Of a DNA stretch of 64,000 nt, positions 8,726 through 19,000 are shown in pieces. The notes beneath the pieces were generated by a model. It did no database searches. It saw only the letters and a program-made list of their open reading frames with translations, and was not told the origin of the DNA. Within the stretch, counting starts at the first letter, position 1. Every line of letters starts with the position of its first letter. Location of the stretch: IMG/VR virus record IMGVR_UViG_3300028607_003725, positions 1 to 64,000 of that record. The stretch is one strand, 5' to 3'. Both the position numbers and the translations under genes were made by a program. Source of the stretch: a virus.

Positions 8726-9331
8726 ATGCCTTTTCAAGCAAACGAAACTGATTCAGGATTAATTTCTACTTTTTCAGGTTCAGATATTAAATGTGTTTTT
8801 GGTAATATTGAAATAGGAAACCTTCAAGGTATATCCTGGTCAACCAATCGGGAAGTTCGTCCTATATTTGTGTGCGGCGATCCTAATGCCCTTTCTTATT
8901 CTAAGAATAAACGAGGACATGCAGGTTCAATCGTACTTACAGTATTTGATAGAGCTGCCTTGAGGGATATTCAAGACGTTGCACGCGTTTATCGAAAAGA
9001 TCAAGGGTTCGTTCCCGGAACATCAGCTAGAATAGTAGAGGCTCAAAATCCATTTGAGGCTAATTATAGACAGGCTGTATATGCGGACGAAATTCCTCCA
9101 TTTGATTCCACTTTGTATGGAATGAATGAGTTCGGAAGACAAATGGCTATGCGAATATATGATATGACAATAATCTCAGAAGGTGCCGGTGTATCAATTG
9201 ATGACGGTATCCAAGAGGCTCAGTTCACCTATGTAGCTCGGCATATAGATGCCTGGCGATCATTGACTAGCGAGAGCGGTGCACAAGATGTTATTGATAT
9301 ATCAAATATATTTGATACTTTTGGCACCTAA
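8726..9331 (+). CDS. Tail tube protein (paralogue 1)
   Basis: 201 aa, ATG with TTTAGGAGA at ideal spacing. It lies directly behind the sheath gene and its terminator, the normal place of the tail tube gene. The core motif, IGNLQGISWSTNREVRPIFV followed by GHAGSIVLTVFDR, is a beta-strand pair, loop and strand pattern repeated in the next three genes (P-I-x-x-x-G...G-[TS]-x-x-L). An acidic loop and the segment DEIPPFDSTLYGMNEFGRQ follow. The protein probably forms hexameric rings that stack into the tube. Lack of extra domains and position make this the best candidate for the main tube subunit among the four paralogues. Confidence 0.72.
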   Translation: MPFQANETDSGLISTFSGSDIKCVFGNIEIGNLQGISWSTNREVRPIFVCGDPNALSYSKNKRGHAGSIVLTVFDRAALRDIQDVARVYRKDQGFVPGTSARIVEAQNPFEANYRQAVYADEIPPFDSTLYGMNEFGRQMAMRIYDMTIISEGAGVSIDDGIQEAQFTYVARHIDAWRSLTSESGAQDVIDISNIFDTFGT

Positions 9332-9351
9332 CACACAACAGTAAATAGCGA

Positions 9352-9419
9352 GGTAAATAGCTGGTGGCGGATACACGAGACATTAGAAGGGACGGATTAT
9401 TCTCCACCAGCTATTTACC
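9352..9419 (+). promoter_or_regulatory. Perfect 16-bp inverted repeat burying the ribosome-binding site and GTG start of the next gene
   Basis: GGTAAATAGCTGGTGG (9352-9367) is exactly complementary to CCACCAGCTATTTACC (9404-9419), with a 36-nt loop. The left arm contains the end of the GAGG ribosome-binding site and the GTG start (9364-9366) of the 459-aa tube-like gene. A related direct repeat GTAAATAG also occurs at 9341-9348 and 9353-9360. In mRNA the stem would hide the start, so it is a candidate translational control element. Confidence 0.65.
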
Positions 9420-10743
9420 GGATAATTTAGGATCGGGTAAACATACCGGTAGGATCGACCCAGAAACTAATGTTGCTCACCCAGTATCCCCTAATACTAA
9501 GGTTGCTTATTCAGGGGCAGATATATTTGCCTTTATAACTTCCTATGGTATTAACATAGCCCAGAATAGCCCTCTCATACCCCTTAAAAATCTTCTTGCT
9601 ATGAGTTATTCTGTTCATAGAGAAAAAATGCCAGTCAGAAGACTAGGCTCCGAGGTGGCCCACGATTACACTCTAGGAACCAAGACTATAGCAGGCTCAT
9701 TAGTATTACTTAATTTTGATAGAACAGCTTTATCTGAACTTATACTAGGTAGTGATATATATGGAGACAGTACTATTGTATCTACTTATGACGATATTCC
9801 ACCTTTTGATATAACTCTTATGTTTCAAGAGGAGATACAAGGGAGCTATGGAACCACATTTAGTAAAGAAAAAACAGCAGGTAATAATAGAGTCTCTCAT
9901 GGAGAAAATGTACAGTATTCTGTTCTTAAAATAAATGGAATAAGACTTGTGGATGAAGGAATGGTTGTAGGAACTGATGAAGCATATTTAGAAACTACGT
10001 TTCAGTATGTTGCTGAGAGTGTTGAGCCCTTAGATCCTGTAGTTATAAATACTAGAAATATTCAGTTAGCTGGACAAATTTTGGACGCAGACCAATTGGG
10101 AACGGTAGACGGTATATGGTATAAAGGAAAGGATAAATTTACATATGTTATAGAGGAACTCCCACCTATTGCAGATCTTCCCAGAATAAATCCACATGAT
10201 GGTATACAACGAGGCGGGCTTAATCTGCTTACAGCGACTGATGATCTGGCATTAATAACATCTGGAGCACCAGCTTCTTGGATAAATATGCCAGAGCTTC
10301 CAATTGTTCCCATAGTATTTAACCTTGCAGATAACACAAGTCAGTTTGATTGGAAAAACGGAGGGATAGATCTTAGTTCATTTGGATCTGTTTTAACCCA
10401 GGGTGCTACCTATGGCTGGGAAGGATCAGCTTCTGGGAAATGGCCCATTAAGCCTATGGATCATCATTATATAGGTAAGGTTGTTTTCCCAGTAACACCT
10501 GACGAAGCTCAAGAATTGTTTGATTCGGGAAATGGAAGTCTAGTAGACGAAAAGTTAATTTTTATACCAAGAACAGTCGATACCCAGGATTCATCTAAAG
10601 ATGCTGAGAGTCGAGCTGAACAAAAGAATAATACTCTAGATATGTGTAGAACTTACTTTGCAAGTAAATGTTTAGCAGCGTTCGACGCAACGGGTAAAAT
10701 ATTTAGTCATTGTGTTGATCCTGATCGAATAGTGGATACATAA
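9364..10743 (+). CDS. Tail-tube-like protein, enlarged (paralogue 2)
   Basis: 459 aa, start GTG with AGCGAGG upstream; both lie in the left arm of a perfect inverted repeat. Residues ~50-230 repeat the tube-like pattern: LLAMSYSVHREKMPVRRLGS, then TKTIAGSLVLLNFDRTALSE, then DDIPPFDITLMFQEE. These align by eye with paralogue 1 (GSIVLTVFDRAALRD, DEIPPFDSTLYG). The C-terminal ~230 residues are an extra domain not present in the other copies. It may be a minor tube, tube-tip or baseplate-tube junction protein rather than the main tube subunit. It is followed 1 base later by paralogue 3. Confidence 0.6.
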   Translation: MADTRDIRRDGLFSTSYLPDNLGSGKHTGRIDPETNVAHPVSPNTKVAYSGADIFAFITSYGINIAQNSPLIPLKNLLAMSYSVHREKMPVRRLGSEVAHDYTLGTKTIAGSLVLLNFDRTALSELILGSDIYGDSTIVSTYDDIPPFDITLMFQEEIQGSYGTTFSKEKTAGNNRVSHGENVQYSVLKINGIRLVDEGMVVGTDEAYLETTFQYVAESVEPLDPVVINTRNIQLAGQILDADQLGTVDGIWYKGKDKFTYVIEELPPIADLPRINPHDGIQRGGLNLLTATDDLALITSGAPASWINMPELPIVPIVFNLADNTSQFDWKNGGIDLSSFGSVLTQGATYGWEGSASGKWPIKPMDHHYIGKVVFPVTPDEAQELFDSGNGSLVDEKLIFIPRTVDTQDSSKDAESRAEQKNNTLDMCRTYFASKCLAAFDATGKIFSHCVDPDRIVDT

Positions 10744-10744
10744 A

Positions 10745-11467
10745 ATGCCTGCCAATGACTATTCTATTCAGCCTACGTCTGGTTCATATGTAAGTGGACT
10801 AGAAGCTGCTGTGTATATTACATCTAGTGATCCTACTATTCATCAAAGTATTACTAACCGTAAACTTGATATAATTACTTTGGAATTTACTGAGACACAA
10901 GAAAAACTGCCAATTTATGGCTATAAGTCAGAAGAGTGGGATACGGTGCTTAGAGGGGAAAAGCTAGTACAAGGTACTTTTTCTTTAAATATGAAATCTG
11001 CTCTTCAATTGACAAAGAACCTTGGTGGAACTGTATACTCTAGAGTTCAAGATTCTATAACTAATTTACCTCTGGCTAGACATGCTGATGCTAAGGGTTT
11101 TGATTATTGGTATGGCTCTGAAAGCACAGAGTACACTGATCTTTTTGGAAACTTAGTTTTACGAGATAGACCTGTGTTTACACAACGAAAACAAATACCA
11201 AAAATATCATTTGATATTAAACTAGTATATTCATCAATAAAAATGAAATTGTTTTCTATGGATTTTTCCAATCCCGATGAAGAGGACATAGTAAATAAGT
11301 ACATGCCTTTTCTTTATAGTAAATCTATAACAATTAAAAATGTTATGGTGAATTCTATTCAACAGTCTATTGCTCCCGATGGGGCACCAATTGGTGAATT
11401 TTATTCCTTTATAGGCAAGAATGTAATTGAAAAAAGTGAAACTCCTAAGGTTATAAAAAGGAAGTAG
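10745..11467 (+). CDS. Tail-tube-like protein (paralogue 3)
   Basis: 240 aa. The N-terminal half holds the shared core: ITLEFTETQEKLPIYGYKSE followed by VLRGEKLVQGTFSLNMKSAL. The C-terminal half has ISFDIKLVYSSIKMKLFSMD and SKSITIKNVMVNSIQQSI strands. It starts one base after paralogue 2 and ends 2 bases before paralogue 4, so the three are co-translated. Minor tube-fold proteins of contractile machines often form the tube initiator or tip. Which of these roles applies is not visible from the sequence. Confidence 0.58.
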   Translation: MPANDYSIQPTSGSYVSGLEAAVYITSSDPTIHQSITNRKLDIITLEFTETQEKLPIYGYKSEEWDTVLRGEKLVQGTFSLNMKSALQLTKNLGGTVYSRVQDSITNLPLARHADAKGFDYWYGSESTEYTDLFGNLVLRDRPVFTQRKQIPKISFDIKLVYSSIKMKLFSMDFSNPDEEDIVNKYMPFLYSKSITIKNVMVNSIQQSIAPDGAPIGEFYSFIGKNVIEKSETPKVIKRK

Positions 11468-11469
11468 AT

Positions 11470-11934
11470 ATGTATTTTTCAGGCAACGACGTAACTCTCT
11501 ATATTAGTAAAGGAGGTGGTTTAAGTAAAGAGCTGTTAGATGCAGTTTCTGTGCAATTTTCTATAAATCATCCCACATCACCAGTATACTCTCATGGAGA
11601 TAGACAATTTAAAACACAAATGATAGGAACAAAATTAATTCACGGATCAATTTCTTTAAATTACAAAGAAGGAACTAATCTATTAGCTTTGACAGATAAA
11701 GGGTATTCTGAATTGTATATAATGTATGCAAAAACTGCTTATGACAATACAGTAATTAAGGGTAAAAGGTATAAAGGGGCGGGGGAGTATACAGCAGAAA
11801 CTTCCTATTGCTTAAAAGGAATAGAGATTACCGCAAGGCAACATGTTGTTACACCAAATGCTGAGAATATAGTAAACAACTACCAATTTATAGCTAGATC
11901 TTTCATTGGAAATTTATTAGAAGAAACCATGTAA
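11470..11934 (+). CDS. Tail-tube-like protein, short (paralogue 4)
   Basis: 154 aa, ATG with AGGAAG. It is the smallest of the four copies and has almost only the core: VSVQFSINHPTSPVYSHGDR followed by MIGTKLIHGSISLNYKEGTN, then a terminal strand with EITARQHVVTP. The match to paralogue 3 (TKL/EKL-h-x-G-[ST]-[IF]-S-L-N) is the clearest in the set. It probably has the tube fold; the role in the tail is unknown. Confidence 0.58.
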   Translation: MYFSGNDVTLYISKGGGLSKELLDAVSVQFSINHPTSPVYSHGDRQFKTQMIGTKLIHGSISLNYKEGTNLLALTDKGYSELYIMYAKTAYDNTVIKGKRYKGAGEYTAETSYCLKGIEITARQHVVTPNAENIVNNYQFIARSFIGNLLEETM

Positions 11935-11948
11935 TTTTAAAATAAACC

Positions 11949-11978
11949 TTGCATAGCTTAATCAAATATTCGTAAATT
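11949..11978 (+). promoter_or_regulatory. Possible promoter ahead of the chaperone genes
   Basis: In the 94-nt AT-rich gap, TTGCAT (11949-11954) and TAAATT (11973-11978) are separated by 18 nt, resembling a sigma70-type promoter. In such AT-rich DNA this can arise by chance. Confidence 0.25.
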
Positions 11979-12028
11979 TACATACCATAGAAATAGTTAA
12001 TTAATTATATTAATTAGGAGAAATTCAC

Positions 12029-12397
12029 ATGACAGAAAAAATAGAAGATATGATACCAGATTCATATCCACTTGGAACAGACGGACCTTCTCAAACAGAA
12101 GTAGATTTGTTAAAGAAGAAGTATGGTAAAGTTAGAGCATGCTTTACAGGAAGTAAGGTATATATAGTTAGAATGATGAGTAGATCAGAACACATGGTTC
12201 TTCAGAATGAGATCTTTGAGAGAACCGAAGCTAATGATCCAGACTTAGATGTTGACTTTATGATTGCAAAAGATTTTACGATGTGGCCAAAGGATATTGA
12301 TTGGGATAAAGAACCAGGAGGAGCAGTACCTGTACTGTCTCAAGAAGTTTCAAAATTGTCAGGATTTGTTAAGGATAAGGAAAGTATAGAATTGTAA
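12029..12397 (+). CDS. Tail assembly chaperone-like protein 1
   Basis: 122 aa, ATG with TTAGGAGA. It is small and acidic, located between tube genes and the giant tape-measure-position gene, the normal place of tail assembly chaperones. The central segment LLKKKYGKVRACFTGSKVYI, then VRMMSRSEHMVLQ, resembles the start of the next gene (WKAKYGSVFIVSIEDKSIYY, RTLTAWEIQSII), so the two are probably paralogues. Many phages make a short and a long chaperone by frameshifting. Here they are two separate genes with a terminator between, which would give the first in excess. Role inferred from position and paralogy. Confidence 0.5.
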   Translation: MTEKIEDMIPDSYPLGTDGPSQTEVDLLKKKYGKVRACFTGSKVYIVRMMSRSEHMVLQNEIFERTEANDPDLDVDFMIAKDFTMWPKDIDWDKEPGGAVPVLSQEVSKLSGFVKDKESIEL

Positions 12398-12430
12398 ACA
12401 TCACCCGTATAGTGTGTTTCTTCCTGGTAC

Positions 12431-12465
12431 AAAAAAGGGTATGATTTTAATTCATACCCTTTTTT
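12431..12465 (+). terminator. Rho-independent terminator between the two chaperone-like genes
   Basis: AAAAAAGGGTATGA (12431-12444) pairs perfectly with TCATACCCTTTTTT (12452-12465), 7-nt loop, ending in a run of T. It lies between paralogous small genes, so read-through would set their ratio. Confidence 0.88.
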
Positions 12466-12483
12466 ATTAGACATACCTTTTAT

Positions 12484-13092
12484 ATGGATATATCAAAGAA
12501 AATAGCCGAATGGAAAGCCAAATATGGTTCAGTCTTTATAGTTTCTATTGAAGATAAGTCCATTTATTATAGAACATTAACTGCTTGGGAAATCCAAAGT
12601 ATAATTGATCTCACTAAACAAAACAAAGCTTCCTTAGATATAGAAGAGTCTACGTGTTTATTTGGAGTATTAGCTCCTAGTCCTTTACCTACCTTTAGTA
12701 AACCTGGCAGTATTTCCAGTTTAAGCGAAGAGATTTGGAATAAATCAACTCTGTCAGCTGATATTATGGCAAAAACTATAAAGGATAGTAGAGAGTGGAG
12801 TGAAAGTAGCGTAGACCAAAATTATAATTTAATTATAGCAAGTGTTATGTGTAAGCTAATGCCCTCGTTAGACTTAGCTCATCTCTTGGAGTTACCTACC
12901 ACTAAACTTGTAAGGCTGGGAGCAATAGTAGAAAAGATAACAGGAGAACAATTCTTAGAAGGAGAATTACTTAGTAAACAGGGAACTAAGAAAAGCATGG
13001 GTTCTGATAGAGTTACTAATGAAATGGCAGATAAAACAGCAAATCTGTTGGCGAATGCTCTTAAACAGCAAAGAACAAAGGCTAAGATATAA
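12484..13092 (+). CDS. Tail assembly chaperone-like protein 2
   Basis: 202 aa. The ATG at 12484 lies 19 nt after a terminator and has no visible ribosome-binding site. The frame is closed by a stop at 12448-12450, so no longer form is possible. The first ~40 residues resemble those of chaperone-like protein 1 (KAKYG-x-V...YxxR...E). The rest is helical and ends in a basic helix (ADKTANLLANALKQQRTKAK). Its stop overlaps the start of the 2622-aa gene (TAATG), implying translational coupling with the putative tape-measure protein, the partner expected for such a chaperone. Confidence 0.5.
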   Translation: MDISKKIAEWKAKYGSVFIVSIEDKSIYYRTLTAWEIQSIIDLTKQNKASLDIEESTCLFGVLAPSPLPTFSKPGSISSLSEEIWNKSTLSADIMAKTIKDSREWSESSVDQNYNLIIASVMCKLMPSLDLAHLLELPTTKLVRLGAIVEKITGEQFLEGELLSKQGTKKSMGSDRVTNEMADKTANLLANALKQQRTKAKI

Positions 13093-16000
13093 TGGCAACT
13101 GACGATTATATTGATGATTTAGTGAATCCCGAGGAACAGGGTGAAAGTACAATAGCAAAAGGCATAGGCCAAGCGGCTACTACTTTAGGTATGTTTATGG
13201 GGATCCATATGGCAGCCATGTTCATAGTCACTAAAGGTAAAATGAGAGCTTTTTCTGCTCTACAAAAATCAACCATCCCACGTATAAGAGCTGCAGCAAC
13301 CCGTGCTGCTACAACAACTCATTCTTTAACTGATTTCATTGCAACAGTAGGTCAAGGAAAAGGAACTGTTTCCCGTTTAGCGCAAAGTGTTTATGCGTCA
13401 AGTACTTCTAAAACAGCAGAAACACTAAGGGCAGGATGGAAAGATATATCAGCCTATGAAAAAATTGGAAAATTTAGAGAGCTTTCGAGGGCAAATAAAA
13501 CTACTATTGTTGAACGATCTGTTGGTAAATATTTGAGGGAAGCAGCGGTATTTATGCCGTCATTCTATATAGCTGAGCATAATATAGGTATATTACATGA
13601 TGGCCCAGAGAAGGAAGCAAAACCAGCCTGGTATAATTTACCAGGGCATGCTATAGGATTTGCAAAGTTTGTACCTCATATGTTGGCAATAGACTTAGGA
13701 TTTAGAGGAGTATTGCATGGTGCAAAAATAGCAGCATCGCCTCTTAGGGGAATGTTAGATCCTTTAGAACATTCTATAGCAAATTCCCCCATAGCTGACG
13801 CTGCTGTAGATGCATACAAATGGGCTGAACGTGGAGCATACAGAGAAAAGCAGATAGCAGGAATGAAGATAGGAGATATTATTGATCACATGGGTGTTGC
13901 AAAAGATGCCTTTGTTAAGTCTTTAAAAAGTCCTACTCGTACAAAAATGTGGAGACGAGATAAAGAAGTATTTTCTGGATATGAGAGAACTACAAATTCA
14001 TTGTATAAAGTATATACTCATCATAGACAGCACATAAAAGTTCTAAGAAGCCAGCTTTACACAAAGAAATTAGAGCGTTATGATAAACGTATACAAAAAG
14101 CAGGTCTGACCACTGAAGAATCCTTTAGACATAATTTTTCTGATTTTGTTAAATTTATGGACGAGCCTGGGATTTCTGGAAGAACAGACTATCAAGAGGC
14201 ACTTTATAAAAGTAATAGAGCTGCCAGTGGGAATGAATTACTCGGTAAACAATATTATAATGAGAATGCAAAGACTCCATTTATTGCTAGGATTCTTGGG
14301 TTAAAAAGAGCTAAAGCATCTGATTATAAAGCTGGTGAAAAAACACTTGGAAAAATTTACGATACTGCTAGTAAAGATAAATGGAATGAAGGCACAGATA
14401 CTATTTTAGGAAAAAGGAAAAAAGATTTTGTTAGTAAACTTCTATCTAATAATACCTTTATTCAGGAAAGATCAGGACAATCTGTAAATTTAGACTATTT
14501 AGATCCTAGATATTGGGCTACAAAAGGTCTAAATAGTTTTCCTACGATTCTGGGATACGGCGTAATTGATTTGTTTCCCTTTAAGGTTATGACAAGGAGA
14601 CCTGGGGATAGAGTAATGCTTGCTTCAGGACAAGTTCCATTAACTCCTTCCCAGCAAACGGACGCTTTTGGACGAAAATTGTTCCAGAAAGAATCACGAG
14701 CAGGCGAACTACACGTAACTTATAAAAATGTATATAATTTCTCTTCAGAATTCAATGATGGAAGTCGAGGTCTAATCATGAGAAGAGCTGGAGATAAACA
14801 TTATAGTTTATGGGACTTTCAAGGATCTCAAGGAGCGAATGTTGCTGATGGTTGGGTTCAGGTAGGTAAAAATATAAAATTAGCTTTAAGAAGTGATTCT
14901 CCTAAAGGACAAAGAGTGCATTACGAAGGTTTAGTTTCTGCTACAGATAAGAATACTAGGATGCCGGGAGAATTTAGTTCTAATCCATTTATGAGATTTA
15001 TGCAGGAGAAGCTTAGTCTTTTGGATAATAAAGGCTCTTTTCCTAGTATATTTAGAAACTTACAAATGGTAATGCCCGAAGGGATGCAAAATTTCTTTAA
15101 TGTTAGTGATGCAGTAAGGGGTTCTAGATCTAGAAAAATTTTAGAAGATCTAAAAAAATTATCACAGCATAAGGTTGACGATATTGTACAGTCTAGTCAT
15201 AAGCAAATGCAAATGTTAGACATTGTTAATCGTACTAAGGCGTTATCAGAAAGAGTAAGGAGAAGAAGTTTTGACAGTACGTTGTCGGATGACTATTTTT
15301 TTAATGATATTATTAAGTTCTTAGATACGAATATGCCTGGTGATTTTTTAAAGGGTAAGAAAATACGTAGCGTAGATGATATATTTGATCTAGCTTCACA
15401 CATTAGAAGAAATGTTGGAGAGAGTAATCTTAATATGTCTGAACGAGAATTGCTAAGAGTGGATGCTTTACTTAACGAAGCTCGTTTATCCAAAGACGTA
15501 CTGAGAAGAGAAGTACATCCTGAGTTACCCGTAGAAAAACTTAAAAGATTTATATATGATTATTCAGTAAACTTCTCACGTACTAATAACTTAGGAAAAC
15601 ACGGTATAGAGGAAAGGATGCTTAACAAGGCGATTAAGGCCTTTGAAAATCAGCGTATAACAAAACAACAATTAACAGATCTAGAAGTTAGTATATTTTC
15701 TACTGACTTTAGAGAGGTAATTAGAGATACAGATTTTTCTAAGGGTCGGCTACTCGAAAAAATAGGGAAAGATGATGTTTCAAAAGTAATAGATAGTATA
15801 AAAAAGGGTTTAGTAAATAAATTCTCAGGAGCAGCAGATGGTCGTTCTGTGATAGACACAGCTCTTGCTAACACTGGTATGTTTGAAACAGCTTACTCAA
15901 AAGCGATAGATACCGGAATTCCTGATTTAATTGATACATTACAGCTCACCATGGATAGTAACCCGTGGGTTGCCTACCCTACTGGTTTTAAAGAAGTGCT

Positions 16001-19000
16001 TGGACTAGGATTACGATGGGGTATATCTACGGTTGATAAACTTGTAAGTTCGTTTGGTTTAGGATGGGATAAAGGAAGATTTAGTACACCAGGAGAAGTG
16101 ATTGGATTACAAGGTAGAAGACTTGCCACATTTAGTGCAGCTTTATTGGGGTATAGTGCCGTAGACAGCGTTACAGATGCCTCTGGCGCATTTGATGGGA
16201 CATTTTTAGATGAAGGACTAACAGTTGGATTAGCCGATCAGGCAGTACGTTTACGAATGCTAGCTGCTAAAACTTATGACGTACTTGGAGTAGATAATGC
16301 GGCTAGGTATATGGAAGGTCTTATGCCTGGTTCTATGAATGTGTTACCAGGGCTTGCTATTGGCGGCCTGGCCGGAGGCATGGTGGGCTCCGGGATTCCA
16401 GGAGCTATTGTTGGAGCCATGGTTAATGCCTATTTAGGGCCTCAATTAAAAGAAGGTCCTTTAAGTTTTTTATCTATAGCGCCCCCACTTGCTCCATTTG
16501 TTTCAGATTTAACAAAAAGCTATGATGAAGTTCAAGATATATATGAAGGAAAAGAATTACTTGCTAGAAGAAAAGGAGCTGGATGGACATTAGGACAAAC
16601 TCCTATAGAAGGTGGCCGCATAGAAGGATGGGAGCTTCATTGGTACCCAAAGCTAAAATCCCAATATAAAGCAACTCCAGTTCTTTATGGCTCTAAGGTA
16701 GAACAATTCTTAGCAAAAGATGTACCCTTATTAGATTTTTCTATAATGGATATAATCGATCCTCAATATTTAACATACAAGCATTATGAAAATAGACCAT
16801 ACTTAATACCGGATACCCCTTTTACAGAAGTTCCAATTATTGGACCAGTACTGGGTGCTACTCTAGGTAGGGCTTATAATTTAGTGCATCCTTTAGGTCA
16901 GGTGGATCCAATGCATGTGCAAGAGGCTGCATCGGCCTTTATGAAAGGAAACAGTTATGATTGGAAAGGTGGTGCACAGGACACGTTTGGTCCTCAATAC
17001 CGAGGACTAGGGCCTGCAGGTGTTGGTTTAGCGGACAGGCAACCAGGACAACCTAATATAGGTAATATAGTTCTTTCTCCTTATGATATTAAACCATTGT
17101 TGGCAGAATCAGTATATAAAGGATGGATAGAGTGGATGGGGTTACCTGGATTTATAACATCAGCAGTAGCCTGGGGAGGGGATGAACCTTTTACTAATGT
17201 TCCTATTGCCCCTGCTGCTACTGATATGGATTCTTTTGCTAGATCTTATTGGGATTCTAATGCTGGAGATATGGCGTTAACTAATGAATTGTTTAGAAGA
17301 TTTGTTCCTAGACCTAGAACTAGTTATGAAACTGTAGATCTTATACATAATGCTATGCCTGGTTGGATACCTGAACATTTACGGACTGGAGATCCCTATT
17401 GTTTACTACCGGATACTTTAGTAGAAACTACTAATGGTTTAACTAGGTCTGAAGATATTACAGATGGTATGCTTGTTAAAACTATGTATGGAAGATTTTA
17501 TCCAGTAAGTAATACTGTAAGTAGGCCTGTTGAGGAGGAAATATATTGTATAACTTTGCCTGGATTAAAAGATTTTGAACTAAAAGTAACAGGGGAGCAT
17601 CCTTTTTATATAAAGCAAGGCGATGAGTATAAGTGGGTTTTAGCTAAAAATCTTACAACAGAGCATAGAGTAACTTATCCTTTGTTACAAATACAATTAA
17701 ATAATATAATAGACACTAATATTGAAATAGATGTTGAAGCTAAAATGGCTAAGCTCCTAGGTTTATTAGCTAGATGGACTAAATGGGGAAGTACCTTAGA
17801 GTATAGAGATGAAATCCCCGATAACATAACTAAAGAAATTGATAGTCTTGTAAAGCTATTGTCAATAGATTTAGAATTAATTAAGACAATAGTTTATGAA
17901 CATCAGAGTGATGGAATGGCTGTTCCTTTAGTAACTTCAGATTTAGCTATAGTTTTAAATTATCTAGAACCGTTTAGAGTAAAATCTAGTACTAATGAAA
18001 TAAAATATAGATTTCATTCTCAAAAAGCTGCTTATAATACGTGGACTGGTCTGTTACAAAATAAAATATTTTCGTTTATTAATAATGATACTTTGACTAT
18101 ACGGAATCAATTTGCTGCAGAGATTGCATATTTATTGGATATAGATATTAAGGTTACTGAATTTGAAAAGCCCTATTGTTCATTTAGCTTAGTTGATAGT
18201 AAAGTAGGCCCATTAGCAATCTTGTCTATAGAGAATATACGTAAAGAATATTATGAAGGCAATGTACACACTATAGAAGTATCAGATGATGTTACCTATT
18301 GTCTTCCGGGAGCTATTGTTCATAATAGTAAAATTACCCATGGAGAATTATATTTACCAGGGGAAGGATATGAAGCAGCTTTTAATCCAGATCTAACATT
18401 CCCTGTAGGAATGTCCCGACTCGGACGTTCGGCTTATGACCAAGCACTGGGCATGATAGGACTGTCTAATATCGCAGAAGACCAAGAGGAGATTTTAGAA
18501 AAGGGTACGGCTATTCACAAAATGGTACAGAATCAGCTAATGATGATGGGCGCTACTACTAGAATTGAAGCGTTAGTTACAGATCCTAGCGCTAATCTCA
18601 GATCTTATGTGGATGTAATGTTAAAAGATCCTAGAGGTAACGAAATGCCTCTTGAAATTAAGAGTATATCTGCCAAAGGCTTTGAAAGATTAGATAGACC
18701 AAAATATTCGCATAAAATTCAGTTAAATTCTTATCTAGCAGTTATGGGAGTTAACAGGGGTAAATTTTTATATGTATCTCGAGAAGATCCAACAAAAACA
18801 AAGCAATTTAGTTTACAATTTGATCCTGATATGTGGGAACAAACATTAGGTAAGTTACGTGAAGCCAGATATCTTGCTCAAGAGTTCTTATCTCAAGGTT
18901 ACGGTAGGGCTGCTGAAGGATACTCATATCTGGATAGAGCTAGAGTTTTATTAAACTCAGCTCCTTATTCAAAAGAGTACCGTGAAACATTCTCATTGCT

